64,000 nucleotides of DNA from Pseudomonas farris (GCF_019145235.1 NZ_JAHSTV010000015.1:1-64000); one strand, 5' to 3'. Positions 34,605 through 44,081 are shown, counted from the first letter of the stretch. Numbers and translations are program-made. Notes: generated from the letters alone by a model not told the origin.

Positions 34605-35130
34605 CGCTCAACCCCTCGGGCAAGGCGTCGAACAAACGGGCATGGCAATGCGCGAGCGACTTCGCCAGGTACTGCTTGACGCTGCTTTCGGAGACCTGAA
34701 GGTGCCTGGCAATGTCGGCATAGGAACAGCCATCGACACGCGCCATCAGAAAAGCCTTGCGCGGTTTCTCTTCCAGCTCTTCGAGCAACAGCAACAGCAC
34801 TTTGCCGAGCAATTGGCGCACGGCAATGATCTGTTCCGGGCCTTGTTGGACCTGATGATCGAGTAGAACGACCATGCTGCGCAGGGTTTCTTCCTCGACT
34901 CGGCGCCGATGATACTGATTGATCAACAGCCGATTGGCTGCCACCAGTAGATAGGCCCGTGGTTCCTGCAGTGTCGGCAAAACGTCCAGGCCCAGCAGTT
35001 TGACGAAGGTGTCATGGGCCATGTCGGCCGCATTGTCGGGGCAGCCGAGCTTTTTGCGCAGCCAGCCGAACAGCCAGCCGTGATGCCCACGGTAAAGCTC
35101 GGAAAGGGACGAAGCGGACTGACCCGACAC
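34597..35130 (-). CDS. ECF sigma factor, FecI-like
   Basis: 177 residues from GTG 35130 (CGAGG about 8 bases upstream); the longer frame to 35193 adds an unconvincing lead. Region 2 (LYRGHHGWLFGWLRKKLGCP, ADMAHDTFVKLL, PRAYLLVAANRLLINQYHRR) and region 4 (FLMARVDGCSYADIARHLQV, SSVKQYLAKSLAHC) are as in iron-starvation sigma factors. It should direct transcription of the receptor gene when the FecR-type protein is triggered. The usual Fur site was not clearly found upstream. Confidence 0.9.
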   Translation of the reverse strand: MSGQSASSLSELYRGHHGWLFGWLRKKLGCPDNAADMAHDTFVKLLGLDVLPTLQEPRAYLLVAANRLLINQYHRRRVEEETLRSMVVLLDHQVQQGPEQIIAVRQLLGKVLLLLLEELEEKPRKAFLMARVDGCSYADIARHLQVSESSVKQYLAKSLAHCHARLFDALPEGLSDD

Positions 35131-35396
35131 GACGAAACCTCGAACGAAGATAATTCGCAAATGGGAAGCTGTTGCAATTGCGAATGCTGTCATGTTGGCG
35201 CGCGACGTTCAAGTCTGAGGCGAGAACCTGAGCCAGGACGCAATGAAAATCGCCAGCTGCTCCAAGGAATCCGCTTCAGCCGATTTCGTCGTCTGACTGT
35301 ATCAAAAATGAATTTCCTCGAAGTCCGCTGCTCATACCTGTAAGTGGCGGATTTGAGCCTGCGAAATCATTTATGCAATCAGGGAGTGGCACGGTC

Positions 35397-35804
35397 ATGG
35401 GTCCAGTATCGACGGCGGGCGGGCACTTGTCTGACGGTTTGATTCTTGTGGTTGAGGATGACCCGTTGATCCTGGAGTTTCTGTGCGAAATTCTTCAGGA
35501 GGAAGGCTTTGCGGTTGAACCACAGGTCAGCGCGGACGCCGCGTCGCAGTTTCTGGAGCAGCACGCGCCGGAGGTAGGCCTGTTGCTGACGGACATCACC
35601 ATGCCGGGCAAACTCAATGGCGCGGACCTGGCCAATCAGTTCGGCGACCGTTGGCCAGACAAACCGATCATGATCATGTCCGGTTTCGAAACCCCGAAAA
35701 GCTCCGGGGTCAAGCATCAGGTTGCGTTCATCAAGAAGCCCTGGGCGGTAGGGCAATTGCTCGATTGTGTGCAAAACGCCTTGCACTCGAACCGACCCGT
35801 GTAG
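35397..35804 (+). CDS. stand-alone response regulator receiver domain
   Basis: 135 residues, one receiver domain: acidic pair VVEDDPLILEFL, phospho-acceptor Asp in LLTDITMPG, Ser/Thr-type MIMSGFE, and conserved Lys in FIKKPW. No output domain. Such CheY-like proteins are often partners of hybrid histidine kinases; none is adjacent. ATG 35397 has GGGAG about 10 bases upstream, unlike the ATG at 35373. Its stop codon lies inside the long inverted repeat at 35801-35884. Confidence 0.85.
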   Translation: MGPVSTAGGHLSDGLILVVEDDPLILEFLCEILQEEGFAVEPQVSADAASQFLEQHAPEVGLLLTDITMPGKLNGADLANQFGDRWPDKPIMIMSGFETPKSSGVKHQVAFIKKPWAVGQLLDCVQNALHSNRPV

Positions 35805-35884
35805 GCGCTGCCGCAAGCTGCTATCTTTTGATCTTCGCTTTTAAAAAGCAAAATCAAAAGATAGCAGCTTGCGGCAGCGCCTAC
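35801..35884. repeat. long inverted repeat with 32-bp perfect arms
   Basis: The arm 35801-35832 starts GTAGGCGCTGCCGCAAGCTG and its exact complement is 35853-35884; the 20-base centre can pair further (GCTTTT/AAAAGC). It contains ATCTTTTGAT as in the GATCAAAAGATCGCAGCC repeats, so it looks like a REPIN of that second repeat family. It overlaps the end of the receiver gene and may stop its transcript. Confidence 0.85.
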
Positions 35885-35936
35885 GCGGGTGATGTACATT
35901 GCCTGACAACATTCGCCTGGTTCTGGAAATCGCCCT

Positions 35937-36606
35937 TTGTCCGTTCAAGCCTCCGTGTTCAACACCTCGTACCGCGCCTTTCTGTTCGATATGGACGGAA
36001 CTGTCCTCAACTCCATCGCCGCCGCCGAGCGGATCTGGACCATCTGGGCCCTGCGCCACGGGGTCGATGTCGATACCTTCCTGCCAACCATCCACGGCGT
36101 TCGAGCCATCGACACCATCAACCGCCTGGCATTGCCCGGGGGTAGACGCCGAAGCTGAAGCCGCGTGGATCACCGAGGCGGAAATCGAGGATGTGGAAGG
36201 GATTGTCGAGGTGGCCGGCGCGGCGAGTTTCCTCAAGTCGCTGCCCGCCAATCAATGGGCCATTGTCACCTCCGCGCCACGGGCGCTAGCCCTGCGCCGA
36301 ATGGCGGCGGCAGGCATTCCCGCACCTGGCGTGATGGTCACCGCCGAAGACGTCAGTGCCGGCAAACCTGACCCTGCGGGTTATCGGCTGGCTGCCCATC
36401 GGTTAGGGGTCGAGCCCACTGATTGCCTGATCTTCGAAGACGCCGCCGTGGGGATTCGCGCAGGTGAAGCGGCGGGTGCCCACGTCATGGTCATCACCGC
36501 GACGCATGTTCATCCGCTTCAGACCCCGCATACTACTTTGGCCAGTTATGACTCGGTCAAGGCGCGAATGGATCTCCACAGCCAGATCAGCCTGTACACA
36601 CTTTAA
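35937..36606 (+). pseudogene. HAD-family phosphatase, frameshifted
   Basis: About 222 codons in two frames. The first half has motif I FLFDMDGTVLNS and a cap-domain start; at a run of five G (36138-36142) the frame shifts by +1, and the second half continues in the other frame with WAIVTSAP (motif II), AGKPDPAGY (motif III Lys) and LIFEDAAVGIRAG (motif IV). One G fewer would restore a complete YfbT/glycerol-phosphatase-like sugar phosphatase (LPGVDAEAEAAW). Either a genuine mutation or a sequencing error. The start is unclear (TTG 35937 or GTG 35955). Confidence 0.8.
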
Positions 36607-36695
36607 TGTGGGAGCGGGCTTGCTCGCGAAGGCGGTTCATCATTCAACATTGATGTCGACTGATACACCGCTTTCGCGAGCAAGCCCGCTCCCAC
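36607..36695. repeat. REPIN (inverted REP pair)
   Basis: Canonical GTGGGAGCGGGCTTGCTCGC arm and its reverse complement, spacer with AACATTGATGTCGACTGATA. Lies between convergent HAD and methyltransferase genes. Confidence 0.9.
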
Positions 36696-36712
36696 AGTAG
36701 ATTGTGATGGGT

Positions 36713-37372
36713 TCAGTAGATTCCGGGAATCAATCGCCAGCTTCGGGCGCAATAAGCCTCATATTCACTGCCAAACTGCGTGCGTAACAGCGCTTCTTCG
36801 GAGCGAATGCGGGCAATCAGCGGGATCAACGTCAGTGCCACCAGCAGCAACCCGACCCCGGAACGAAAGGCCAGCGCCCAGCCCACGCCATTGATCAGCA
36901 GCCCCAGATAGCTGGGGTGGCGCAAGGTCCGATAAATCCCGTCGGTGACCAGGCGATGTCCCGGTTGAATCGCCACCAGTCCGCTGAAGCGTTTGCCCAG
37001 TACAAACACCGGCCACATCCGCAGCGCGCCGCCGCCGATGAACAACAGCACGCCGAGCCAACGCACGCCCTCACCACCGAAGGTCCAGAAATCGATCCGG
37101 TCGGTGTAGGCCGGCAGATACCCACTCAGCAATCCCAGTACCCCAAAAACTGGCAACACCCAGCGATTGGCCCGGTCTTCACGTTCGCCGGAGCTCAGGT
37201 TGCCTTCGCTGAACAAAGACACGACCGCCATCACCAGGGTTGCCAACGCAATGACCGCCAACGGCGGGCGGGAGAAAAAAGCCGCCAACCCGCCCATGCC
37301 GAACACCGCGAGCGCGAGGTAGGCAAGGGTGCTGACGAGGGTGAAAAAGGCGAGTTTGGGCGAGATGTTCAT
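36713..37372 (-). CDS. isoprenylcysteine carboxyl methyltransferase family membrane protein
   Basis: 219 residues with about five to six membrane helices. The C-terminal part has the family signature GHRLVTDGIYRTLRHPSYLG and later SEEALLRTQFGSEYEAYC and RLIPGIY, a SAM-binding region seen in ICMT/PEMT-like enzymes. In bacteria the substrates (lipid or small molecule) are mostly unknown. ATG 37372 is chosen as the first start that begins with a membrane helix; the ribosome binding site is weak. Confidence 0.83.
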   Translation of the reverse strand: MNISPKLAFFTLVSTLAYLALAVFGMGGLAAFFSRPPLAVIALATLVMAVVSLFSEGNLSSGEREDRANRWVLPVFGVLGLLSGYLPAYTDRIDFWTFGGEGVRWLGVLLFIGGGALRMWPVFVLGKRFSGLVAIQPGHRLVTDGIYRTLRHPSYLGLLINGVGWALAFRSGVGLLLVALTLIPLIARIRSEEALLRTQFGSEYEAYCARSWRLIPGIY

Positions 37373-37550
37373 GACTGACTTCGCAAAGGACGTAAAACCA
37401 GTGTAGGAGCTGCCGCGGGGCATCGTGTCATGGCCAGAACGGTAGCCGCGGGGCTGGGTGAACTAAGCTTTGGATAAGGATGATTTCTATCTATTCACTC
37501 CCTGCTCGCTGAACATCTCGACGAGCCGGGAGCGTCACCAGGAGCACACG

Positions 37551-38483
37551 ATGCTTCACATCAGAACGCCCCTGATTCTGCACCCGGGCCTGTCGACACC
37601 GGCCCGGCGAATCTGGCTCAAGCTGGAAAACCTGCAACCCAGCGGCTCGTTCAAACTTCGCGGCATGGGCCTGCTGTGCAGCCAGGCAGCGGAGCAAGGC
37701 AAGCGCAAAGTGGTTTGTCCTTCCGGGGGGAACGCCGGGTTGGCCACCGCCGTCGCCGCCGCCAGCCTTGGGCTGAAAGCCTGCATCGTGGTGCCGAAAA
37801 CCACCCCGGAAACCACCCGCGCCAGGATCAGGAAAACCGGTGCCGAGGTGATCGTCCATGGCAAGGTCTGGGACGAAGCCAATCAACGGGCGAAAGAACT
37901 CGCAAAGGGCGCGGACACTGAATACGTGCCAGCCTTCGATCATCCGGTGCTGTGGGAAGGGCACAGCACGATGGTCGATGAAATCCTCGAGGACTGTCCT
38001 CAGGTCGATGTGTTGGTGACGTCGGTGGGCGGCGGCGGTTTGCTGGCGGGCCTGCTCACTGGTCTGATCCGTCATCAGCGCATGGATTGTCGAATCGTTG
38101 CTTGCGAAACCCAGGGCGCAGCGTCTTTCGCGGCCGCCGTGAGTGCAGGTCACCCGGTCAGATTGCCGCGCATCGATACCGTCGCTACGTCACTCGGGGC
38201 GGCGCAAGTGGCGGCCTGGCCGGTGCAGCACATCCTCGACTTTGCCCACGAATGCGTGGTGCTCAGCGATGATGAGGCGATCATGGGCGTGGTTCGTTAC
38301 GCCAACGACCTGCGTCAGTTGGTCGAGCCGGCGTGCGGCGTTTCATTGGCGGTGGCGTACCTGGACCATCCCGCGATTGCCGAGGCCCATGATGTGGTGA
38401 TTGTGGTGTGTGGCGGCGTCAGCATCAGCGCACAGTTAGTGGCCGGCTGGGCGCGCCTGTCCGCTGGGGCGCAAGCAACCTAG
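37551..38483 (+). CDS. PLP-dependent serine/threonine dehydratase family protein
   Basis: 310 residues, fold type II. The PLP-binding Lys lies in LQPSGSFKLRGMG, the substrate loop is PSGGNAGLATAVAAA, the phosphate-binding glycine loop is SVGGGGLLAG, and EPACGVSLAVAYL precedes the last helices. It deaminates serine or threonine to pyruvate or 2-oxobutyrate; no regulatory ACT domain, so a catabolic type. AGGAG lies 7 bases before ATG 37551. Confidence 0.9.
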   Translation: MLHIRTPLILHPGLSTPARRIWLKLENLQPSGSFKLRGMGLLCSQAAEQGKRKVVCPSGGNAGLATAVAAASLGLKACIVVPKTTPETTRARIRKTGAEVIVHGKVWDEANQRAKELAKGADTEYVPAFDHPVLWEGHSTMVDEILEDCPQVDVLVTSVGGGGLLAGLLTGLIRHQRMDCRIVACETQGAASFAAAVSAGHPVRLPRIDTVATSLGAAQVAAWPVQHILDFAHECVVLSDDEAIMGVVRYANDLRQLVEPACGVSLAVAYLDHPAIAEAHDVVIVVCGGVSISAQLVAGWARLSAGAQAT

Positions 38484-38552
38484 GGCCCGAACACTATCCA
38501 GTGTTGCGAGCCCCACGGCTGACTTTTACAGGTTTTAGCGACCGATTGGACC

Positions 38553-38849
38553 TTATTGAGCGAGGATCGCTTTGGCCAGGTCCTCGTCGCTTGCCTTGAG
38601 GTCGGGATGATTTTGTCGAATCTCCTTCAACACCGACTCCAGGTAAACGCCGCGAATCGTACCGCCACTCGCCACGAAGCTAGAGGCGTCATCCCGTGCG
38701 GGAATCACGATTTTGTCATCTTTGAACGTCGAGTACAGCGATGCGGAGACCCCAGCCGAAGTGGCGACATCTTTTGCATCTACATCGGCCATGGCCGAAC
38801 CAACGGGCAAACAAAGCACTAGTGAAGATATGAGCAATAGACGGCGCAT
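38553..38849 (-). CDS. DUF2388 family exported protein
   Basis: 98 residues with a signal peptide (RRLLLISSLVLCLPVGSAMA, cleavage near 21-22). The mature part FKDDKIVIPARDDASSFVAS and IRGVYLESVLKEIRQ match the DUF2388 family, which I know from Pseudomonas. Periplasmic or secreted; function unknown. Upstream towards 39100 lies a repeat pair. Confidence 0.82.
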   Translation of the reverse strand: MRRLLLISSLVLCLPVGSAMADVDAKDVATSAGVSASLYSTFKDDKIVIPARDDASSFVASGGTIRGVYLESVLKEIRQNHPDLKASDEDLAKAILAQ

Positions 38850-38947
38850 GACGGCGTCCTCCGAAAGCGTAAAGGAAGTAACACATAATTTAGGATGCCT
38901 GACAGCGCCCAGGAGTTCCCTGCCGATTCGATATATGCATAGGCGCC

Positions 38948-39096
38948 CTGTAGCAGCTGCCGAGCCTGTGAGGCTGTGTTCGGCTGCGCAGCAGTCGTAA
39001 AATCAGAGATTGCGGTGTATCAGGCAGACCGCGTTAGCCGGATTCACGACTGCTTCGCAGCCGAACGCAGCCTCGCAGGCTCGGCAGCTGCTACAG
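38948..39096. repeat. REPIN-like inverted pair, CTGTAGCAGCTGCCGAGCCT type
   Basis: Left arm CTGTAGCAGCTGCCGAGCCT (38948-38976) and its near-exact complement at 39068-39096, 149 bp in total, with an inner pair TTCGGCTGCG / CGCAGCCGAA. A third repeat family in the window, occupying the gap between the DUF2388 and SLOG genes. Confidence 0.85.
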
Positions 39097-39140
39097 CGGG
39101 TGCGTTGCGGTTGAAGTTGCTTGATTGATCGGCATCAGGA

Positions 39141-39494
39141 TCAGCCCCGATCTCCGACCGATAAGGTTTGCAAACCGGTCGCCCGGGCTTGGGCGACCAG
39201 TTCTTCGGTGTCTTCGCCGCCGGGCAGTGTGATCACTACGTCCGGTCGGCTGTCGAGCAGCATGAAGTGGTTGCGCAGGCGTTCGGCTGACTTGCCGTGC
39301 CGCTGCCAATTGGGTGGGTAGCGCACGATGTCGGCGCCTTGTTCCCGGGCCCACTCTTCTATTTCGCCGCCCAGAAAGCGGTTACCGCCATGAATCAGCA
39401 CGTGCACCGGGTGCATGCGCTGGAAGGCGTCGAGTACTCGTCGGCACAGACGTTTATCGGCGTAATGACGCCCGGCACAAATCAGCAGGCGCAT
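39141..39494 (-). CDS. DUF2493 / YspA-type SLOG family protein
   Basis: 117 residues. MRLLICAGRHYADKRLCRRV, VLIHGGNRFLGGEIEEWARE and DVVITLPGGEDTEELVAQAR are the Rossmann-like SLOG nucleotide-binding motifs (GGN and PGG loops) of the DUF2493 family. SLOG domains bind or cleave nucleotide-derived ligands; this short form has no known role. Its start overlaps the stop of the Na/Pi cotransporter gene by 13 bases, so translation is coupled. Confidence 0.85.
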   Translation of the reverse strand: MRLLICAGRHYADKRLCRRVLDAFQRMHPVHVLIHGGNRFLGGEIEEWAREQGADIVRYPPNWQRHGKSAERLRNHFMLLDSRPDVVITLPGGEDTEELVAQARATGLQTLSVGDRG

Positions 39495-41137
39495 GACGGG
39501 TTCTCCTTCACCAGATCGATGTTCTCAATCGTTCGCTCACCCGCGCGTTCGAGCAGCGGATATGCCAGCGCGGCGATGTGGTGATGCACACGCCGGTAAT
39601 CACGCAGGACCCGCTGGAAAATATCGCCGGATTCCGCCCAGGTATTTTTGTCTTCCTGCAACTGGCGAAAGTGCTCGCGGCTGGCTTCTGCTTCGAGTCT
39701 TCTGACAGTCTCTTTGCGTTGGATCAATTGGTGCGCGGTGGCGATGTCTTCGCGCAGGAACACGGTGATCGCCAGGCTCAAACTGTCCAGCACGGCGTCG
39801 TTCAGCGGGGCGATGTTGCCCAGTTCGAAGGGCGAGAACTGTTCACCCCGGCGCAAGCGGCGCATGGCCAACTGCGCGAGGCTGCTGGAAAGAATGTCCG
39901 CGGCATGTTCGAGGTTGATCACGAAGGTAAGGATTTCCTGGGAGCGATCGGCATCGCTGTCGCTGATGCCTTCCTTGCCAATGTCGGCCAGATAAGCCCG
40001 AATCGCCGCGCTGAGCAGGTCCAGGGATTGATCGATTCGCCGCACTTCATCGGCGCAGGCCAGTTGCGATGTGTGGAACAGCTGGAGCATCCGGCCGAGC
40101 ATGGCCGAGAGCATGTCAGCCATGCGCAAGGCTTCGCGGGCGGCATTCGACAAGCCGATGTTCGCCACTTCCAGACCGGCCTCATCCAGGTAGTGCGGCA
40201 TGCCAGGGTCGACATCCCGCTCAGGCGCTGGCAGCAAGCGGGTGAGGGCATTGGCGAGCACGTCGGTCAAGCCGATGAACGCCAATCCCAGCAGCAGATT
40301 GAAACCGGTGTGCAGGCACACCACCAGCGTCGAAGGCGCGAGCGGCGCCTGAGCGAGCAACCCGGCAAACGGCAAGACCACCAGGGCACCGACCGCCCGC
40401 ACTAGCAGATTGCCCAGCGGCAGGCGTCGGCCGATGCTCGAACCGGCATTGATGACCGAAGGCAGCGCACCGCCAATGTTCACCCCCAGTACCAGCGCGA
40501 CAATCGTGCTGGCCGAGAGCATGCCGGTCGCGGCCAACGAGACGATCAGCAGCACCACAGCCACGCTGGAGTGGCAGAGCCAAGTGAGGATCAGCGCCAC
40601 CAGCAACGCAATCAGCAGGTCGCCATCGAGGCTCTGCATGATGAGCTGGAAGATTGGCGTGCCTTCGACTTCCGCCAGCGTCGAACCGAGCATGTGCAGG
40701 GCCAGCAGCATCAGCCCCAGGCCGATCAGCGCGCAGCCGACGCTTTCGTAGCGCGAGTCATCACGCAGCCGAAAGACGATCAGGCCCGCCAGCAGAACGA
40801 TCGGTGTGAGCATCGACACATCGGCGCTGAGCAGTTGCACCACCAGGGTCGAACCGATGTTGGCGCCGAGCATCACCGCCAGTGCCGGCGCCAGTGCCAG
40901 CGTCCCGGCAGCGGTGAACGAAGTCGCCATCAGGCTGACGGCGGTGCTGCTTTGCAGGACGCCGGTGATACCTACGCCGGACAACAAAGCCATCCAGCGG
41001 TTATTCAGGTTGTGGCCCAGCCATTGACGCAATGGCGTACCGAAGCCGCGCAACAACGCCGAAGAAATCATGTGAGTGCCCCACAGCAACAGGGCGATGG
41101 CGCCTGCGAGGTTGATCAGTAGAGTAGTTCCCGACAT
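39482..41137 (-). CDS. Na/Pi cotransporter family protein with PhoU-like C-terminus
   Basis: 551 residues. Two homologous membrane repeats carry the family signature: GVGITGVLQSSTAVSLMATS and the second ILTWLCHSSVAVVLLIVSLA (QSS / HSS motifs for Na and phosphate). The cytoplasmic part from about 340 on (AREALRMADMLSAMLGRMLQ and after) is a PhoU-like helical domain. It moves phosphate with sodium, perhaps under PhoU-domain control. AGGGAG precedes the ATG. The SLOG gene overlaps its end. Confidence 0.88.
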   Translation of the reverse strand: MSGTTLLINLAGAIALLLWGTHMISSALLRGFGTPLRQWLGHNLNNRWMALLSGVGITGVLQSSTAVSLMATSFTAAGTLALAPALAVMLGANIGSTLVVQLLSADVSMLTPIVLLAGLIVFRLRDDSRYESVGCALIGLGLMLLALHMLGSTLAEVEGTPIFQLIMQSLDGDLLIALLVALILTWLCHSSVAVVLLIVSLAATGMLSASTIVALVLGVNIGGALPSVINAGSSIGRRLPLGNLLVRAVGALVVLPFAGLLAQAPLAPSTLVVCLHTGFNLLLGLAFIGLTDVLANALTRLLPAPERDVDPGMPHYLDEAGLEVANIGLSNAAREALRMADMLSAMLGRMLQLFHTSQLACADEVRRIDQSLDLLSAAIRAYLADIGKEGISDSDADRSQEILTFVINLEHAADILSSSLAQLAMRRLRRGEQFSPFELGNIAPLNDAVLDSLSLAITVFLREDIATAHQLIQRKETVRRLEAEASREHFRQLQEDKNTWAESGDIFQRVLRDYRRVHHHIAALAYPLLERAGERTIENIDLVKENPSCAC

Positions 41138-41213
41138 GAGGACTCTCCCTTTTTACGTACTGCATTTATTGACGGCCCGAGAGCCGGAGGGATGGTGCGG
41201 TAAACACGAAACC

Positions 41214-41303
41214 TGTGGGAGCGGGCTTGCTCGCGAAAGCGGTGTGTCAGGCGCCATCGATGCCGACTGACACTCCCTCTTCGCGAGCAAGCCCGCTCCC
41301 ACA
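41214..41303. repeat. REPIN (inverted REP pair)
   Basis: Canonical arms GTGGGAGCGGGCTTGCTCGC and reverse complement, spacer GTGTCAGGCGCCATCGATGC. Between mgtA end and the Na/Pi gene start. Confidence 0.9.
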
Positions 41304-41360
41304 GGGATTGCGGTGTTCAAGTCATTTGGGTTTGCTCCCTCGCTTCGGGGGCTTACACCA

Positions 41361-44081
41361 TCAGAACCATTGCTTGAAGCGACGGATGTAGAGGGTCTTC
41401 ATGACCTGCGCGAACACGCAGTAGCTGAGCAACGTGCCGACCAGCCATGGAAAGTACGCCCACGGCAGCGGTTGCAGACCGACCAGCGTGCCCAGTGGCG
41501 AGAACGGAATGTAGATGCCCAGCACCATCACCAGCCCGGTCATCAGGATCACCGGCAACGCCGCAGTACTCTGGAAGAACGGGATTTTCTGGGTGCGCAG
41601 CATGTGCACCACGAGGGTCTGGGACAGCAGCCCTTCAATGAACCAGCCAGACTGGAACAAGCCCTGCATTTCCACGCTGTTGGCGGCGAACACGTACCAC
41701 ATCAGGGCGAAGGTGGTGATGTCGAAGACCGATGAGGTCGGCCCGATCCACAGCATGAAACGGCCGATGTTCTTCGCATCCCACTTGCGTGGCTTGCGCA
41801 GGAATTCCTTGTCCATTTTGTCCCACGGCAGCGCCAGCTGAGAGATGTCGTACATGAGGTTTTGCAGCAGCAAGTGGATCGACAGCATCGGCAGGAACGG
41901 AATGAACGCGCTGGCCACCAGCACCGAGAACACGTTGCCGAAGTTGGAACTGGCGGTCATGTTCAGGTACTTCATGATATTGCCGAAGGTTTCGCGGCCC
42001 TTGAGCACGCCTTCTTCGAGCACCATCAGGCTCTTTTCCAAGAGGATGATGTCGGCCGATTCCTTGGCGATGTCGGTGCCGCTGTCCACCGAAATACCGA
42101 CGTCGGCATCGCGCAGGGCAGGGGCGTCGTTGATGCCGTCACCAAGGAAGCCCACGGTGTGACCGTTGGCCTGCAACGCCTTGAGTACCCGGGATTTCTG
42201 CAGTGGCGTCAGCTTGGCGAACACCGTGCGTTCCTCGACTCGCACCTTGAGGGTGGCGTCGTCCATTTTCTCGATGTCTTGGCCGAGCAGCGGCGTGCCG
42301 GGTTCCAGGCCGACTTCGCGGCAGATCTTGCAGGTCACCACGGCGTTGTCGCCGGTCAGCACCTTGACGGTCACGCCCATATCACGCAGCGCGGCAATCG
42401 CCGGGCCGGCGGTTTCCTTCGGTGGATCGAGGAAGGTCAGGAAACCGAGAATCACCAGTTCGCGTTCGTCAGTGGTTGCGTACTGGTTTTTCGTCTGTGC
42501 CTTCGGGATCTCGCGGGTAGCGACCAACAGCACCCGGAAACCGTCCTGGTTGTACTCGTTGGCCAGGGCCAGCAGCGCCTGGCGACGCTGATCATCCAGT
42601 GCCACGACAGTGCCGTTTTCGTGGAGGTGGCTGGCGATGGTCAGCATTTCCTCGACCGCGCCTTTGCACACCATCAGGTGATCATCGCGGCTGTCCTTGA
42701 CGATGATCGACAGGCGCCGACGCACGAAGTCGAACGGCAGTTCATCGACCTTACTGTAGGCGAACGGCACCCGAAACTTTGGGTTGTTGTTGGCGAACTG
42801 CACCACGGCCTGGTCCATCAGATTTTTCAGGCCGCTCTGGTGATGGCTGTTGAGCCAGGCCAGCTCCAGCAGCGAATCGTCGCGTTGGCCATTGATGTCG
42901 ACGTGGTGCTCAAGAATGATCTTGTCCTGCGTCAGGGTGCCGGTCTTGTCGGTGCACAGCACGTCCATCGAACCGAAGTTCTGAATCGCATTAAGGCGCT
43001 TGACCACCACTTTGCGCTTGGCCATGGCCATGGCGCCTTTGGCCAGGTTGGCGCTGACAATCATCGGCAGCATTTCCGGGGTCAGGCCGACCGCCACTGC
43101 CAGTGCAAACAGGAACGCATCGCTCCAGTCACCTTTGGAGAAGCCGTTGAGCAGGAACACGATCGGCACCATGACCAGCATGAAACGGATCAGCAACCAG
43201 CTGACGCTGTTCACCCCGCGGTCGAACGCGGTTTGCACCCGCGAGCCGACAATGGCTTTGGCCAGTGAGCCGAAGTAGGTGCGCGAACCGGTAGCGACCA
43301 CCACTGCTTTGGCGGTGCCGCTGACCACGTTGGTGCCCATGAAGCAGATGTTCGGCAGGTCAAGCAGGTTGGACTGATCGGCTGCGCTGCCGGTCGCTGA
43401 CTTCTGCGCCACGTTCCCCAGCGTGTCGTACTTCTCGACGGGCAAGGCTTCGCCAGTCAGCACGGCCTGACTGATGAACAGGTCGCGGGATTCGATCAGG
43501 CGGATGTCCGCCGGGATCATGTCGCCAGCGCTGAGCTGCACGATGTCGCCGGCCACCAGTTCGCGCATCGGTACTTCGCGCAGCACTGGCGAGCGGTCCT
43601 TTTGCTGGCGACGCAGGACGGTGGCAGTGGTGCGTACCATGGCTTTGAGGGTTTCGGCGGACTTGGCCGAGCGGTATTCCTGCCAGAACCGCAGCAGGCT
43701 GCTCAGGCTGACCATGGTCATGATGATAATGACCTTGGTCAGGTCGGCGTCGTCGCTTTCACCCTGGCTGATCGGCAGCCAGTAGTCGGTGAAGAAGCTG
43801 ATACCGGCCAAGGTCAGCAGTACGTAGATGAAGGGGTTGTTCAGGGCTTTGAGCAGTTGGACGATGGCGTGAGGCGGCTTGTCGTGGGCGACTTCGTTGT
43901 GGCCTCCACGCGCCAAACGGCCTTCGGCTTCGAGTTCGGTCAAACCGTCAGCGGTGGCGTTGAGGTTGGTGAGGGTTACGGCCAGGCCGTTTTGCGCTTC
44001 CCGGGCGGCACGCATCGACAGCTTGGCGTTGTCGCTGGAGGCGCCCCGGGTGGTTTTCTTTGCGGTTTTTACAAGGGTCAT
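41361..44081 (-). CDS. mgtA: magnesium-translocating P-type ATPase
   Basis: 906 residues from ATG 44081 (AGGAG 7 bases upstream). Type IIIB P-ATPase: N-terminal cation ATPase domain, actuator loop VLTGEALPVEKYD, phosphorylation site VLCTDKTGTLTQDKI, KVLTGDNAVVT and hinge GFLGDGINDAPALRDADVGI, ten membrane helices with the MgtA-type end FSPLGTLVGLQPLPWAYFPW. It drives Mg2+ into the cell when magnesium is low. No leader peptide or riboswitch was recognised in the roughly 290 bp before the next gene. Confidence 0.95.
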   Translation of the reverse strand: MTLVKTAKKTTRGASSDNAKLSMRAAREAQNGLAVTLTNLNATADGLTELEAEGRLARGGHNEVAHDKPPHAIVQLLKALNNPFIYVLLTLAGISFFTDYWLPISQGESDDADLTKVIIIMTMVSLSSLLRFWQEYRSAKSAETLKAMVRTTATVLRRQQKDRSPVLREVPMRELVAGDIVQLSAGDMIPADIRLIESRDLFISQAVLTGEALPVEKYDTLGNVAQKSATGSAADQSNLLDLPNICFMGTNVVSGTAKAVVVATGSRTYFGSLAKAIVGSRVQTAFDRGVNSVSWLLIRFMLVMVPIVFLLNGFSKGDWSDAFLFALAVAVGLTPEMLPMIVSANLAKGAMAMAKRKVVVKRLNAIQNFGSMDVLCTDKTGTLTQDKIILEHHVDINGQRDDSLLELAWLNSHHQSGLKNLMDQAVVQFANNNPKFRVPFAYSKVDELPFDFVRRRLSIIVKDSRDDHLMVCKGAVEEMLTIASHLHENGTVVALDDQRRQALLALANEYNQDGFRVLLVATREIPKAQTKNQYATTDERELVILGFLTFLDPPKETAGPAIAALRDMGVTVKVLTGDNAVVTCKICREVGLEPGTPLLGQDIEKMDDATLKVRVEERTVFAKLTPLQKSRVLKALQANGHTVGFLGDGINDAPALRDADVGISVDSGTDIAKESADIILLEKSLMVLEEGVLKGRETFGNIMKYLNMTASSNFGNVFSVLVASAFIPFLPMLSIHLLLQNLMYDISQLALPWDKMDKEFLRKPRKWDAKNIGRFMLWIGPTSSVFDITTFALMWYVFAANSVEMQGLFQSGWFIEGLLSQTLVVHMLRTQKIPFFQSTAALPVILMTGLVMVLGIYIPFSPLGTLVGLQPLPWAYFPWLVGTLLSYCVFAQVMKTLYIRRFKQWF

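Noticed and set aside
35131..35396. Possible Fur box before the ECF sigma gene
   Set aside because: GATAATTCGCAAATGGGAAG matches only about half of the 19-base consensus, too weak to list.
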